64,000 nucleotides of DNA, from the NCBI GenBank assembly GCA_039822105.1, contig JBCBMW010000001.1:186001-250000 (forward strand), read 5' to 3'. The stretch is from Parvularcula sp039822105. Lineage in GTDB: Bacteria; Pseudomonadota; Alphaproteobacteria; Caulobacterales; Parvularculaceae. The position numbers and the translations under genes are program-made. The notes beneath the pieces were generated by a model. That model searched no databases and was not told the origin of the DNA. It saw only the letters and a list, made by a program, of their open reading frames with translations. Of this stretch, positions 35,889-44,015 are shown in pieces. The first letter of the stretch is position 1. The number at the start of each line of letters is the position of its first letter.

Positions 35889-36722
35889 ATGAAATTTTCA
35901 AACCTGGCAGCGGCCGTTGCCGTCGGCCTGGCGCCGGTTGGCGCTGACGCCGCCGTGGCGATCTATGAGGGGCAGGGCCCCGACGCCGAAAGCATTCAGC
36001 GGGTCGTCGATGATTTCCGCGACGCGTTGGGCCCCAACAATGGAAATGCGCCGGTCTCCGGCGATCCATTTGGCCGCAGGCAGATCAATTGGGACGCGGC
36101 ACCTGACGGGATCTCGGACCCCAACCCGTTCCCCGGCGACTTCTTCAACGCCGATGTCAATCCGCGGGCCAGGGGCATCGAGTTCAGGGAGACGGGCTCG
36201 ACCACGGGCTTCCAGCTTTCATCGACCGAAGCGTCCGGTGAGCCGCCGCTCTTTGGCAATGAGCAGAACTTTCAGGCCTTCAGCCCCGAGCGGGTCTTCA
36301 CCCCCGTAGGCGGAACAACGTTCGATGTCCTGTTTTTTGATCCGGTTGATCAGACCACCCCGGCGACGACCCGGGGTCTCGGTATTGTCTTTGTGGATGT
36401 CGAAGTTGAAGGCAGCACCACCGTCGATTTCTTCGACAAGGATGACAACCTTCTCCTTTCGCGCGACGTCTTGGTCGCCGGCAATCAGGGCCTTTCGTTC
36501 CTGGGCGTCGTTTTTGACAGCTTTGAGATCGCGCGGGTTTCGGTCACGTCTGGCAACGCGATCTTTGATGGCACCAGCTTCCGCGGCCGCGACGGCGTGG
36601 TGATGGACGACTTTATCTTCGGTGAGCCGGTCCCCGCTGACCCCGTACCGGTTCCTGCCGCAGCGGCACTCTTCCCCCTCGGTGCTCTGATCATCGCACG
36701 TCGCCGCCGCAACAAGCGCTGA
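35889..36722 (+). CDS. PEP-CTERM (VPxPA) surface protein
   Basis: 277 residues. A signal peptide (residues 1-22) leads into a secreted domain with NVNPRARGIEFRETGSTTG-like beta structure (NADVNPRARGIEF), then the sorting end PVPVPAAAALFPLGALIIARR with a terminal Arg/Lys cluster. The secreted part resembles other PEP-CTERM proteins (GIVFVDVEVEGSTTVDFFD). A strong terminator follows. It shares only the sorting signal with the 34801-35466 protein. Confidence 0.85.
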   Translation: MKFSNLAAAVAVGLAPVGADAAVAIYEGQGPDAESIQRVVDDFRDALGPNNGNAPVSGDPFGRRQINWDAAPDGISDPNPFPGDFFNADVNPRARGIEFRETGSTTGFQLSSTEASGEPPLFGNEQNFQAFSPERVFTPVGGTTFDVLFFDPVDQTTPATTRGLGIVFVDVEVEGSTTVDFFDKDDNLLLSRDVLVAGNQGLSFLGVVFDSFEIARVSVTSGNAIFDGTSFRGRDGVVMDDFIFGEPVPADPVPVPAAAALFPLGALIIARRRRNKR

Positions 36723-36727
36723 CGACC

Positions 36728-36769
36728 ATGCGGGAGCAACCTGCGCATGCTCCCGCATTCGGCATTTTT
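36728..36769 (+). terminator. Rho-independent terminator
   Basis: A perfect 11-bp stem, ATGCGGGAGCA with TGCTCCCGCAT (36728-36738 and 36748-36758), encloses a 9-base loop. A T-run (36765-36769) follows 6 bases after the stem. It starts 6 bases after the PEP-CTERM stop and should end that transcript; it may also work for the converging gene. Confidence 0.8.
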
Positions 36770-37577
36770 AGAGATAGGCCTCGAGCGTTTTCACCAACGG
36801 ACGGACAAAGTCTTTGTCCGTCCAATAGCGGGTGTGGCTGAACGGCGTTGATGACGAGAAGACTCCGCCCGCGTTCATGCGGTGGTCTTTGACAAAGCTG
36901 TAGGCGGGCGACAGCGGGCTCAGTGGCCAGCCGAGAACATCATCTTTGTCGTAGTAGTTGTGCCATTCAAAGCTCGGACCGAACCTGGTGGGGTCGATGG
37001 GTTTGATCTGCTTCTTACTCCGCCCACCAACAAATAATGGAATGTTGCAACCGGTTGTGAAGAGCCGATGAACTGACTTGCCGCGGCAGAAGTCTTCTTC
37101 CTTGGTCTTCATGGGCGGCGGCGATGACCAGACGCCATTGTCAGGGGTCGAAGCGGTTTGCCCTGCATCGTAAAGATAGTTGGTGATCACCTGACCACCC
37201 AGCGACTGCGCAACGATGATGGTGGGCACAGCGCCCCCAGCTCGTGTGTAGATGCTCTGAAAACCTAGCAGAATGGCCTTTTGGGCCAGGTAGTAGGGGC
37301 TGTTGTTCCCGCTCTTGAAAGATTCAAGGGTTGCTGCATCACTGAAGCCATAGAGCATGAACCGGCGTAGCCAGTCCCACTCCACATCCTGTTTGACTTC
37401 TTGCAGATAGCTCTCCTGATTGTCTTGCATGATGTCCTGGTAAAACACCGGATACTTGACGATCTCGGGATACTTTGAGCTTGGGACCCGCTCTTCGATC
37501 TCGTCGAACAGTTTTCTTGCATAGTCCCGCTCGGTCTCACCCATGCCGTGCAGTGTGATCAGCCCAACCTTACCCAT
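36768..37577 (-). CDS. Alpha/beta hydrolase-like esterase
   Basis: 269 residues. LITLHGMGETERDYARK is an oxyanion-type start and VAQSLGGQV is the nucleophile elbow with Ser. A C-terminal acid is plausible in YYDKDDVLG and a His in KDHRMNAGG. It has no signal peptide. The fold is a serine hydrolase of the putative esterase/lipase kind; substrate unknown. Confidence 0.72.
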   Translation of the reverse strand: MGKVGLITLHGMGETERDYARKLFDEIEERVPSSKYPEIVKYPVFYQDIMQDNQESYLQEVKQDVEWDWLRRFMLYGFSDAATLESFKSGNNSPYYLAQKAILLGFQSIYTRAGGAVPTIIVAQSLGGQVITNYLYDAGQTASTPDNGVWSSPPPMKTKEEDFCRGKSVHRLFTTGCNIPLFVGGRSKKQIKPIDPTRFGPSFEWHNYYDKDDVLGWPLSPLSPAYSFVKDHRMNAGGVFSSSTPFSHTRYWTDKDFVRPLVKTLEAYL

Positions 37578-37634
37578 ATCGCACTCCCTCGTTGCCGAAG
37601 AAGTCTTGCAAGAGCTTCGGATCTGTCAATCACT

Positions 37635-37664
37635 TAAGGCAGTGCCTTAGGGCGCGAGTGCGCC
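37635..37664 (-). terminator. Tandem hairpins after DUF2270 gene
   Basis: Two adjacent short stem-loops, TAAGGC/GCCTTA with a 3-base loop and GGCGC/GCGCC with a 4-base GAGT loop, lie 5 bases beyond the DUF2270 stop on its strand. No T-tract follows, so termination is only suggested. Confidence 0.4.
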
Positions 37665-37668
37665 AAGC

Positions 37669-38349
37669 TCACCCCATTGAAATTGGGTTCATGTTTTGGG
37701 TGAAGCGCCTGCGGTCCATGAGCCAGATGATCCAGGTGAAGAGCACGAGGCCCAAGAACCCGCCGAGATTGATCGCCAGTGCGACCTCGCCTGGTATCGG
37801 TCCGAGGGCGAGGTTGTCGAAGTTCACTGTGTCGTCGCCTGGGGCTTCGTGTGCGAACACCTTGCCGAGCAGCGCCAGGGTCTGCACCCCGAAGATCCAG
37901 AGATAGTTTCGGCGCAGGCGCCGCCCCAGCGCGCGGCGGAATTGGATATGATGCTCGGGCCGCTCGTAATCCTGCGCCAGACGATCCTGCCACTGAAGGT
38001 TTTCCACTGGCCGCTGGTGAAGCATCGGCGCGTAGAAATGGATCTCGAGCCAACGCGCTCTGGCCCGCCACACGTTGAAGTAACGGTACCGCCTGGCCTC
38101 CAAATAGAGAAAGACGCCAATCAGGAAGGCAACGAGGAAGAGTGGCAGCGCCGAGGCATCAGGCGACTGATAGGAGATCGTCAGAGCGAGCCCCAGGCTC
38201 ACCACCGACCAGTTCGTTGTGGCATCAAGCCGGGTTCGCCAGATGGTCGAGCGATAGACTTCACCGCGGTAAAGGTGCGCCAAGGCGCCGAGCTCCGGGC
38301 CGGTAAATGGCCTTAAGCGATCGCGATCGGGGTCCTCTTCGCCATCCAT
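37669..38349 (-). CDS. DUF2270 membrane protein
   Basis: 226 residues with the DUF2270 pattern: HLYRGEVYRSTIWRTRLDATTNWSVV, FLEARRYRYFNVWRARARWLE-like arginine-rich block (YLEARRYRYFNVWRAR) and C-terminal membrane helices. About four membrane segments (46-62, 68-84, 150-165, 188-208). The family is an integral membrane group of unknown function. Confidence 0.85.
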   Translation of the reverse strand: MDGEEDPDRDRLRPFTGPELGALAHLYRGEVYRSTIWRTRLDATTNWSVVSLGLALTISYQSPDASALPLFLVAFLIGVFLYLEARRYRYFNVWRARARWLEIHFYAPMLHQRPVENLQWQDRLAQDYERPEHHIQFRRALGRRLRRNYLWIFGVQTLALLGKVFAHEAPGDDTVNFDNLALGPIPGEVALAINLGGFLGLVLFTWIIWLMDRRRFTQNMNPISMG

Positions 38350-38415
38350 GGCGACATCTCCTTCACTTCAGGAGAGTTCGACCACGAAAAAGCTCAAAAA
38401 AGAGAAACACTCTCC

Positions 38416-38883
38416 TCAGTAGGAAATGAGCCCTTGGCGCAGCGCCTCTTGGAAGGCATCGCCGGTGCGGAACTCTCCATTATCCGCATAATAAGTGTTC
38501 CCCGTGTTCGGGTCGAGGAACCAGTGCCGTCCTGTCTGCGGCTCAAACCGAGCCAGCGAGTCGACCCATTGCCCATCAACGAAACAGTCCCGGTCGTCGG
38601 GCTCACCAGTGCAGCCGGTGAAGCCCTGGCCCTGGTGGGTGGGCGCTACAGGGATGTCGAAGTTCGGCGCCGATGGAAAACTAGGGCGCGGCCGCGCAGG
38701 CGAAGCGGGCATGCTTGGCCGTGCGCTCGTTTTGACGGCGGTCGCTGTGCCCCCGAGCGGTGCTGGGCGCCAGCCACTGGCGGCAAGGGCGCCCTCTTGA
38801 GTGTGGCCACGCTTCGCTGTTGCGCCGGATGAACAGGCGCTGATGGCGAAAACAGACAAGACGGCCAAAAGCACGATCCGCAT
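38416..38883 (-). CDS. Hypothetical lipoprotein
   Basis: 155 residues from ATG 38883. Lipobox ISAC gives Cys17. A Pro/Ala-rich middle (about 45-75) precedes a C-terminal part with FTGCTGEPDDRDCFVDGQWV (a likely disulfide) and HWFLDPNTGNTYYADNGEFRTG, a short WW-like pattern. The longer open frame to 38928 lacks a signal at its start. Function unknown. Confidence 0.7.
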   Translation of the reverse strand: MRIVLLAVLSVFAISACSSGATAKRGHTQEGALAASGWRPAPLGGTATAVKTSARPSMPASPARPRPSFPSAPNFDIPVAPTHQGQGFTGCTGEPDDRDCFVDGQWVDSLARFEPQTGRHWFLDPNTGNTYYADNGEFRTGDAFQEALRQGLISY

Positions 38884-38950
38884 GGTGACCCCTACCACTC
38901 GTTGGTTCCTGATCACCCTTACTGCCAAGCGCGTGCCAGCGCGAGCCGCT

Positions 38951-39226
38951 TCAGGCGATGATATCGGGAAAAAGATCGTCCCGCAGTTTCCCGATCTGGT
39001 CTTTGAGAGCCAGCTTACGCTTTTTCATCCGCCCGATGGTCAGACGGTCATAAGGCATGCGCTCTTCCATCGTCAGGATCGCTTGGTCGAGATCGCGGTG
39101 CTCTTGCTCGAGCTGGCTGATCTTCATCTGCAACGCTTCATCATTGGCGCCAGCAGCGCCGTCCCCATGCGCGTTTGCCCCTTCCCCGTCGATGACCTGG
39201 AAACGCGGTTTGTCGTCATCGCTCAT
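38951..39226 (-). CDS. YdcH family (DUF465) protein
   Basis: 91 residues. The C-terminal 60 form the DUF465 helical hairpin (LEQEHRDLDQAILTMEER ... IGRMKKRKLALKDQI). These are small cytoplasmic proteins of unknown role. It overlaps the TIGR02444 gene by 4 bases, and a second YdcH gene lies 1.3 kb away. Confidence 0.8.
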   Translation of the reverse strand: MSDDDKPRFQVIDGEGANAHGDGAAGANDEALQMKISQLEQEHRDLDQAILTMEERMPYDRLTIGRMKKRKLALKDQIGKLRDDLFPDIIA

Positions 39227-39747
39227 GGACCATGATCCTTCGCCAACATCAGGATGGATTCGAAGAGGCGCATGGGGCTCTCCGGATCGTCCTCATCGCT
39301 CTTTGGCGCGGCCATGTCCATCTGCTTGAGCGCTAGCGTGAACAGCTGTGATGCGATTTCCTCCATCGGCGGTGGGTCTTTGGCCTCGGCGGTGCGCTGG
39401 CGGGTATCGGCATCCAGTTGGTTGAGAACGAGTTCTTCCGCTTTGAGCTCCAGCGCCAGCACCTCTTTGCGCAGAGCTGCAAAAGCTTCGCTGTCCTGGT
39501 CTGGTTTCGGTGCCGTGAGGTAACGCCGGGCGCCTCTCAAGGGACGGACCGCGCCACTCGTGATGGCATCGGCGCTTAAGAGAATGACGGGTACGTCGTC
39601 TGCGGCGACCGTCAGTCCTTTCCGTCCGCACCAGAGGCACCAAAGGGCGATGTTGACGTCTCCGCCATGACGGTCTTGCCAGGCCAAAAGCCGTTCCTGG
39701 ACACCCTCAATGCCGTAGACCTGAACGGCGTAGTCCCAGAGGCGCAT
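39223..39747 (-). CDS. TIGR02444 (DUF2390) family protein
   Basis: 174 residues. The start LWDYAVQVYGIEGVQERLLAWQDRHGGDVNIALWCLW is diagnostic for TIGR02444, a family of unknown function common in Proteobacteria. The end overlaps the ydcH-like start, and the ubiX end lies 3 bases upstream, so ubiX, this gene and ydcH read as one leftward operon. Confidence 0.85.
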   Translation of the reverse strand: MRLWDYAVQVYGIEGVQERLLAWQDRHGGDVNIALWCLWCGRKGLTVAADDVPVILLSADAITSGAVRPLRGARRYLTAPKPDQDSEAFAALRKEVLALELKAEELVLNQLDADTRQRTAEAKDPPPMEEIASQLFTLALKQMDMAAPKSDEDDPESPMRLFESILMLAKDHGP

Positions 39748-39750
39748 GGC

Positions 39751-40329
39751 CTAGCGCCGACCCTTCTCGAGGTCCTCGCCCCAACGCTTCGTACCCGGAG
39801 CCTTGAGGCCGAAGAGATCGAGCACCCGGCCAACGGACTGATCGACCATCTCTTCGATCGTTGTGGGCTCGGCGTAGAATGCAGGAAGCGGCGGCGCGAT
39901 GATCGCGCCCATTTCGGTGAGCGAGGTCATGGTCCGAAGGTGGCCCAGGTGAAACGGTGTCTCCCGGACCATCAGCGCCAGGGTTCGGCGCTCCTTCAGG
40001 CAGACATCAGCGGCGCGGCTCAAAAGTGTCGAGGTCACTCCGCTCGCGATCTCCGACATGCTGCGTACCGAGCACGGAACAACCACCATACCGAGAGTCT
40101 CAAAGCTCCCCGATGCGATCGGCGCGCCTACGTCTTGGATGCCGTAGATGTGGTCGGCACTCGTGAGGGCGAAGTCTTCGCCCATCTCATAGGCGAGGGT
40201 CATTTTGGCGGCGCGGGACACAACCACATGGGTTTCTGCGCCGGCTTCTTTCGCCTTGGTCAGAAGACGGTCCGCGTAGATCATGCCCGATGCGCCGCTT
40301 ACGCCGACGATGATTCTCTGGGTCGCCAT
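39751..40329 (-). CDS. ubiX: Flavin prenyltransferase UbiX
   Basis: 192 residues from ATG 40329. The nucleotide-binding start RIIVGVSGASGMIYADRLL, the GSFETLGMVVVPCSVRSMSEIASG core and the C-terminal RETPFHLGHLRTMTSLTEMGAIIAPPLPAFY are UbiX. It makes prenyl-FMN, the cofactor of UbiD decarboxylase in ubiquinone synthesis; ubiD is not in the window. Confidence 0.95.
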   Translation of the reverse strand: MATQRIIVGVSGASGMIYADRLLTKAKEAGAETHVVVSRAAKMTLAYEMGEDFALTSADHIYGIQDVGAPIASGSFETLGMVVVPCSVRSMSEIASGVTSTLLSRAADVCLKERRTLALMVRETPFHLGHLRTMTSLTEMGAIIAPPLPAFYAEPTTIEEMVDQSVGRVLDLFGLKAPGTKRWGEDLEKGRR

Positions 40330-40364
40330 GGGCACCAAAACCTCTGCTATCGTAACATTACTGT

Positions 40365-40379
40365 GTGAGACGGTCTCAC
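40365..40379. promoter_or_regulatory. Palindrome upstream of ubiX
   Basis: GTGAGAC-G-GTCTCAC is a perfect 7+7 inverted repeat, 36 bp before the ubiX start codon. It has the size of a dimer operator. Which factor binds it is unknown. Confidence 0.4.
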
Positions 40380-40507
40380 GTGGAAGATAGGACCTGACTG
40401 ATTTTTCTCAAAAAACGGTCGACCGCTCCATTTAACGAAGTTCACATACCCAGAAATCACTGGGAAATGTCCGTGACAGATGGGCCGCCTCAGTGCTTCG
40501 TTTTCCT

Positions 40508-40529
40508 CCCCGCCTCTGCCTCGGCGGGG
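40508..40529. repeat. GC-rich hairpin before ydcH-like gene
   Basis: CCCCGCC and GGCGGGG with an 8-base loop, located just before the ribosome site of the small gene at 40548. It resembles the hairpin after the gene (40744-40765) in stem length and loop size. Confidence 0.5.
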
Positions 40530-40547
40530 CGTTGAAAGGAGACGTTG

Positions 40548-40727
40548 ATGACCATTCAAGCACGATTAGACACCCTCGTAGAACGTCACCAGGCTCTCGA
40601 AGCCGCGCTCCAGGAAGAACGAAGTTACCCAGCCTTTGACGAGGAAAAGATCAGCGAGATCAAACGGCAAAAACTGGCCATCAAAGATGAAATGCTGACC
40701 CTTCAATCTGAAACCTTGCACAGCTAA
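40548..40727 (+). CDS. YdcH family (DUF465) protein
   Basis: 59 residues from ATG 40548 behind AAAGGAGA. The full length is the DUF465 helical hairpin (LVERHQALEAALQEERSYPAFDEEKISEIKRQKLAIKDEM). It is related to the protein at 38951-39226 but shorter. It is flanked by two similar hairpins, as if in its own transcription unit. Confidence 0.8.
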   Translation: MTIQARLDTLVERHQALEAALQEERSYPAFDEEKISEIKRQKLAIKDEMLTLQSETLHS

Positions 40728-40743
40728 AGACAGACCCTCGACG

Positions 40744-40765
40744 CGCCCCGGCCCTGCTCGGGGCG
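40744..40765 (+). terminator. Hairpin after ydcH-like gene
   Basis: CGCCCCG and CGGGGCG pair perfectly around an 8-base loop, 16 bases after the stop. The following GTTGTC is only weakly U-rich, so this may be a weak terminator or a transcript-end hairpin. Confidence 0.5.
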
Positions 40766-40799
40766 TTGTCGTATAGGGCTTTGAAAGAGCGGGGGTCCC

Positions 40800-41609
40800 A
40801 TGGGACGTTCGATTATTGTGACCGGTGCGGCCGGGACGCTGGGAAGAGCCGTCGCTCTTCGTTTTGCCAAATCTTCTGACAAATTGCTGCTGACAGACCC
40901 TGATCGCGACGCGGGTCAGGCGGTTCGTGACGAGGTGATCAGCCGCGGCGGGCGGGCTGTCTTTCTACAAGCGGATCTCCACCACGCCCTCGATGTGCAC
41001 AATGTGATGGCGGAGGCGCTCGACAGTTTCGGCGCGGTCAATGTGCTCGCCCACTGCGCCACCTATTACCATGAGGCGCCTTTCCTCGAGAGCACCGAGG
41101 AGCAGTTCAATGAGGTGATGGACCGCAACCTTCGCGCAGCCTTTTTGATCAGCAAGGCGGTCGCACGTCAGATCATCAAGCAGGCCGCCGACACCAGCGA
41201 TGGCGGCGTCGACACCGCGGTCTCAGGCGCGATCGTCAATGTGGTCTCGAACGATGCGGTGACGGCCAACACCGAAGACGCGCTTTTTGCGGCCAGCCAA
41301 GGCGCTCTCGTGCAGCTCACCAAAGCGGTGGCTATGACCCTGTCGCCTTATGGCGCGCGGGCCAACGCTGTTAGCATTGGCGGCGTAAAAGAGCTCTACG
41401 ACCAGCTTGCGGTGACCACGGCTGAGCAGCGCAAGGCCACGATCGAACAGACACCCATGGGCCGGCGCGGTGAGCCAAAAGAGGTCGCCAACGCCATCCA
41501 TTTCCTCTGCGGTGATGAAGCGTCTTTCATCACAGGCCAGGTGCTTTTCGTCGACGGAGGCCGCCTGGCGCTGTCAAAGTCAGCCCATGCTGAAGACGGC
41601 GCGGCTTGA
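40800..41609 (+). CDS. SDR-fold protein lacking catalytic Tyr/Lys
   Basis: 269 residues with a classical short-chain dehydrogenase frame: TGAAGTLGRAV nucleotide loop, VLAHCATYYHEAPF, IVNVVSNDAV with the Ser, and the C-terminal SFITGQVLFVDGG. The expected YxxxK is replaced in LFAASQGALVQLTKA, where the Tyr position is Phe and the Lys is Gln. It can probably bind NAD(P) but not do ordinary SDR catalysis. Confidence 0.85.
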   Translation: MGRSIIVTGAAGTLGRAVALRFAKSSDKLLLTDPDRDAGQAVRDEVISRGGRAVFLQADLHHALDVHNVMAEALDSFGAVNVLAHCATYYHEAPFLESTEEQFNEVMDRNLRAAFLISKAVARQIIKQAADTSDGGVDTAVSGAIVNVVSNDAVTANTEDALFAASQGALVQLTKAVAMTLSPYGARANAVSIGGVKELYDQLAVTTAEQRKATIEQTPMGRRGEPKEVANAIHFLCGDEASFITGQVLFVDGGRLALSKSAHAEDGAA

Positions 41610-41697
41610 ATCAGAACGGTTTCCTGGCGATGACAGGGGATGCGCGGCGCGAGAGAGCAGTGAGCCCGCGGCAGGGGCAAAAGTAGGGACCGGCAGG

Positions 41698-42492
41698 ATG
41701 GCGAGACAAACCACGATGCGGAAGGCGTTCTTCGCGGCAGCTTGCGCTGCCGTTGTTAGCTGTACGTACAACCCGGAACTCGGACGCAGCCAACTGATCT
41801 TCACAGGTGAAGCTAGTATGGCGCAGCAGGCAACGTCGAGTTGGAACCAGATTAAGCAAACGCAGCGGATTTCGCGTGATCCTGCCTATACCTCGCGGCT
41901 CAATCGCGTAGCTCCGCGGATCTTAAACGCTGCAGGCCAGAATCCGGCTCAATGGGAGTATCTTGTATTTGAGAACGATGACCTCAACGCGTTTGCCATG
42001 CCGGGTAATCGCATTGGTATGTTCACGGGCATCATGGACATCATGGCCAATGATGCTCAGCTGGCGGCCGTTGTTGGGCATGAGGTTGCTCACGTTCTCT
42101 ACCGGCACTCTGCGGAGCGCTATAGCCAAAACGTGTTGGCTTCGGTCGGTGTCATCGGTGCCACAGTGGCGCTGGGTGCTGGTTGCAATAGCCGCGATAC
42201 GGCTTGCCAGGATCGAAGCTCCACGGCCGGTCAGGCGTTAGGAACAGGTGCGTTGTTTGGGGCGCTTCTGCCCTATAGCCGTAAACATGAGCTGGAAGCG
42301 GACGTAGGCGGGCTACGCTACATGCAACGTGCAGGCTATGACGTATGCGAGTCGCTGAGGTTCTGGGAGACAATGACCCGTGCGTCTGCTGGCCAGCCTC
42401 GCCCCGCTGAATTTGCATCGACCCACCCTGCTTCCGAAACGCGCATTCGGACACTTCGGCAAGAGGCAGCTCGTCTCGGTCGCCGCTGCTAA
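41698..42492 (+). CDS. M48 family zinc metalloprotease (lipoprotein)
   Basis: 264 residues from ATG 41698 with a GTAGGGA site 9 bases upstream. Lipobox VVSC gives Cys22. The zinc site is VVGHEVAHVLYRHSAE, and the third ligand Glu is in KHELEADVGG. The substrate-loop region (FENDDLNAFAMPGNRIGMFTGIM) and ending STHPASETRIRTL are typical of periplasmic M48 proteases such as LoiP and BepA. It should degrade misfolded envelope proteins. Confidence 0.92.
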   Translation: MARQTTMRKAFFAAACAAVVSCTYNPELGRSQLIFTGEASMAQQATSSWNQIKQTQRISRDPAYTSRLNRVAPRILNAAGQNPAQWEYLVFENDDLNAFAMPGNRIGMFTGIMDIMANDAQLAAVVGHEVAHVLYRHSAERYSQNVLASVGVIGATVALGAGCNSRDTACQDRSSTAGQALGTGALFGALLPYSRKHELEADVGGLRYMQRAGYDVCESLRFWETMTRASAGQPRPAEFASTHPASETRIRTLRQEAARLGRRC

Positions 42493-42579
42493 GCGGACGC
42501 AGGAATGCCCACGAAAAAGGGGTGACGCGCCCCTCCCGTTCCCTTATGAGCCTCGCTCTGGCGACCAAGCCAGGCCGAT

Positions 42580-42656
42580 GCCGCCTTAGCTCAGTAGGTT
42601 AGAGCGCTTGATTGTGGATCAAGAGGTCCCCCGTTCGAACCGGGGAGGCGGTACCA
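42580..42656 (+). tRNA. tRNA-His (anticodon GTG)
   Basis: 77 bases including an encoded CCA. Acceptor GCCGCCT pairs with AGGCGGT, the anticodon stem is CTTGA/TCAAG with loop TTGTGGA (GTG at 42614-42616), and the T arm is CCCCG-TTCGAAC-CGGGG. There is no G-1 in the encoded sequence; position 1-72 is a G:U pair and 73 is A. This matches the altered tRNA-His identity known in many Alphaproteobacteria. Confidence 0.95.
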
Positions 42657-42678
42657 TTCTCCCCCGATATCCCGGCTC

Positions 42679-43833
42679 TTAGAACGGTTCGTAGAGGCTC
42701 TTTTGCGGCTCAGTGAACCACGCTGCGCCGTCGTCTGTGATGTAGAAATGATCCTCCAGCCGCACGCCAAACGCGCCTGGGACAACGATCATCGGCTCGT
42801 TGGAAAAGCACATACCGGGCTCAAGACGTGTCGTGTCCCCGCGCACAAGATAGGGCCCTTCATGGATGTCGAGCCCGATGCCGTGACCGACGCGGTGGGG
42901 TAGGCCGGGGAGCTGATAATCCGGACCAAGATCGTATTGCGCCAAGCAATCGCGAGCAACACGGTCCAGCTCCTCACACGCCAAACCGGGGCGTGCTGCG
43001 GCAAAGGTTGCGCCCTGCGTCTCTTTCTCGATCGCCCATATCTCCTCGACGCGCTTGTCGACCTGATCGAGCGCATACGAACGGGTGATGTCAGAGTTGT
43101 ACCCATCAAGCGAGCAGCCTGTGTCGATCAGAACCAGCTCGCCCGGCTGAAGCGGGGGGTCACCGGGCACACCGTGCGGGTGGGACGTCGCTTCGCCAAA
43201 CTGCACGGCGCAAAACGTGCTGCCGCTATCCGATCCAGCAGCCTTATGGAGGCGATCGATTTCAGCCTTCACCTCGCTCGAACGCGTGCCCCGCGTGAGG
43301 TTCTCAAAAATCTGTCTGTGAACGTTCAAAGTGATCTGCTTGGCCGCCGTCATGAGTGCGAGCTCAGCCTCGGACTTGCGAGCGCGTAGGGGCGCAATCA
43401 GAAGATCAGCGGGCTGCCATTGAACAGTGTCCCCTGCATCAATCAGCCGGCTCGCGTGGCCGAAAGAGCAATTGGTATCAAGGGCAACGCGTCCAGCACC
43501 GCGCGCCTTTAAGCGATCCGCCGTGAGCTGATGAGGGTCCTCGTGCTCTTCCCAGTAGGAAGCGTCCCCGACGCCAATGCTCACCGAGGCCGTCAGTGAG
43601 CTTGCTTCGAATTGTGGGCAGATGAACTCTATACGCTCCGCATCCACCAGGGCGCAGACAAGCCGCTCGGTTTCTCCCCATCCCAAACCCGTGAAATAGC
43701 GCATGCTGCTACCCGGTGAGAGGACGACAACGTCAACGGCGTGTTCCGCCATTCTTTCGCGTAATGCGCGAAGGCGGCCCCTGCGTTCGCCGGTGCTAAT
43801 CTTTGGCGGAATGGCGATGGTGCTCACGGCCAT
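42679..43833 (-). CDS. M24 family metallopeptidase (Xaa-Pro aminopeptidase-like)
   Basis: 384 residues. An N-terminal creatinase-type domain (about 20-150) is followed by the pita-bread catalytic domain. Metal ligands appear in LIDTGCSLDGYNSDITRSY (two Asp), HRVGHGIGLDIHEGP (His), CFSNEPMI (Glu) and VRLEDHFYI (Glu). It cleaves N-terminal residues before proline or related bonds. Its 3' end faces the tRNA. Confidence 0.92.
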   Translation of the reverse strand: MAVSTIAIPPKISTGERRGRLRALRERMAEHAVDVVVLSPGSSMRYFTGLGWGETERLVCALVDAERIEFICPQFEASSLTASVSIGVGDASYWEEHEDPHQLTADRLKARGAGRVALDTNCSFGHASRLIDAGDTVQWQPADLLIAPLRARKSEAELALMTAAKQITLNVHRQIFENLTRGTRSSEVKAEIDRLHKAAGSDSGSTFCAVQFGEATSHPHGVPGDPPLQPGELVLIDTGCSLDGYNSDITRSYALDQVDKRVEEIWAIEKETQGATFAAARPGLACEELDRVARDCLAQYDLGPDYQLPGLPHRVGHGIGLDIHEGPYLVRGDTTRLEPGMCFSNEPMIVVPGAFGVRLEDHFYITDDGAAWFTEPQKSLYEPF

Positions 43834-44015
43834 GGCGTCTACCCCGTTGTTTGGCTGACATTCAGCGCTCTTCTCATCTTCTATAGGCGAACCAGCTCGC
43901 TCTGGTCATCCTGCTGAGCCGGAATTGAAGCAGCGACGCGAAAATGAGAAGCTTTCCAAAAGTGCGTAGGCGTTCGTCCCTCGATCGCCGGTTCTGAGAG
44001 AAAAGGTTGTGCGTG

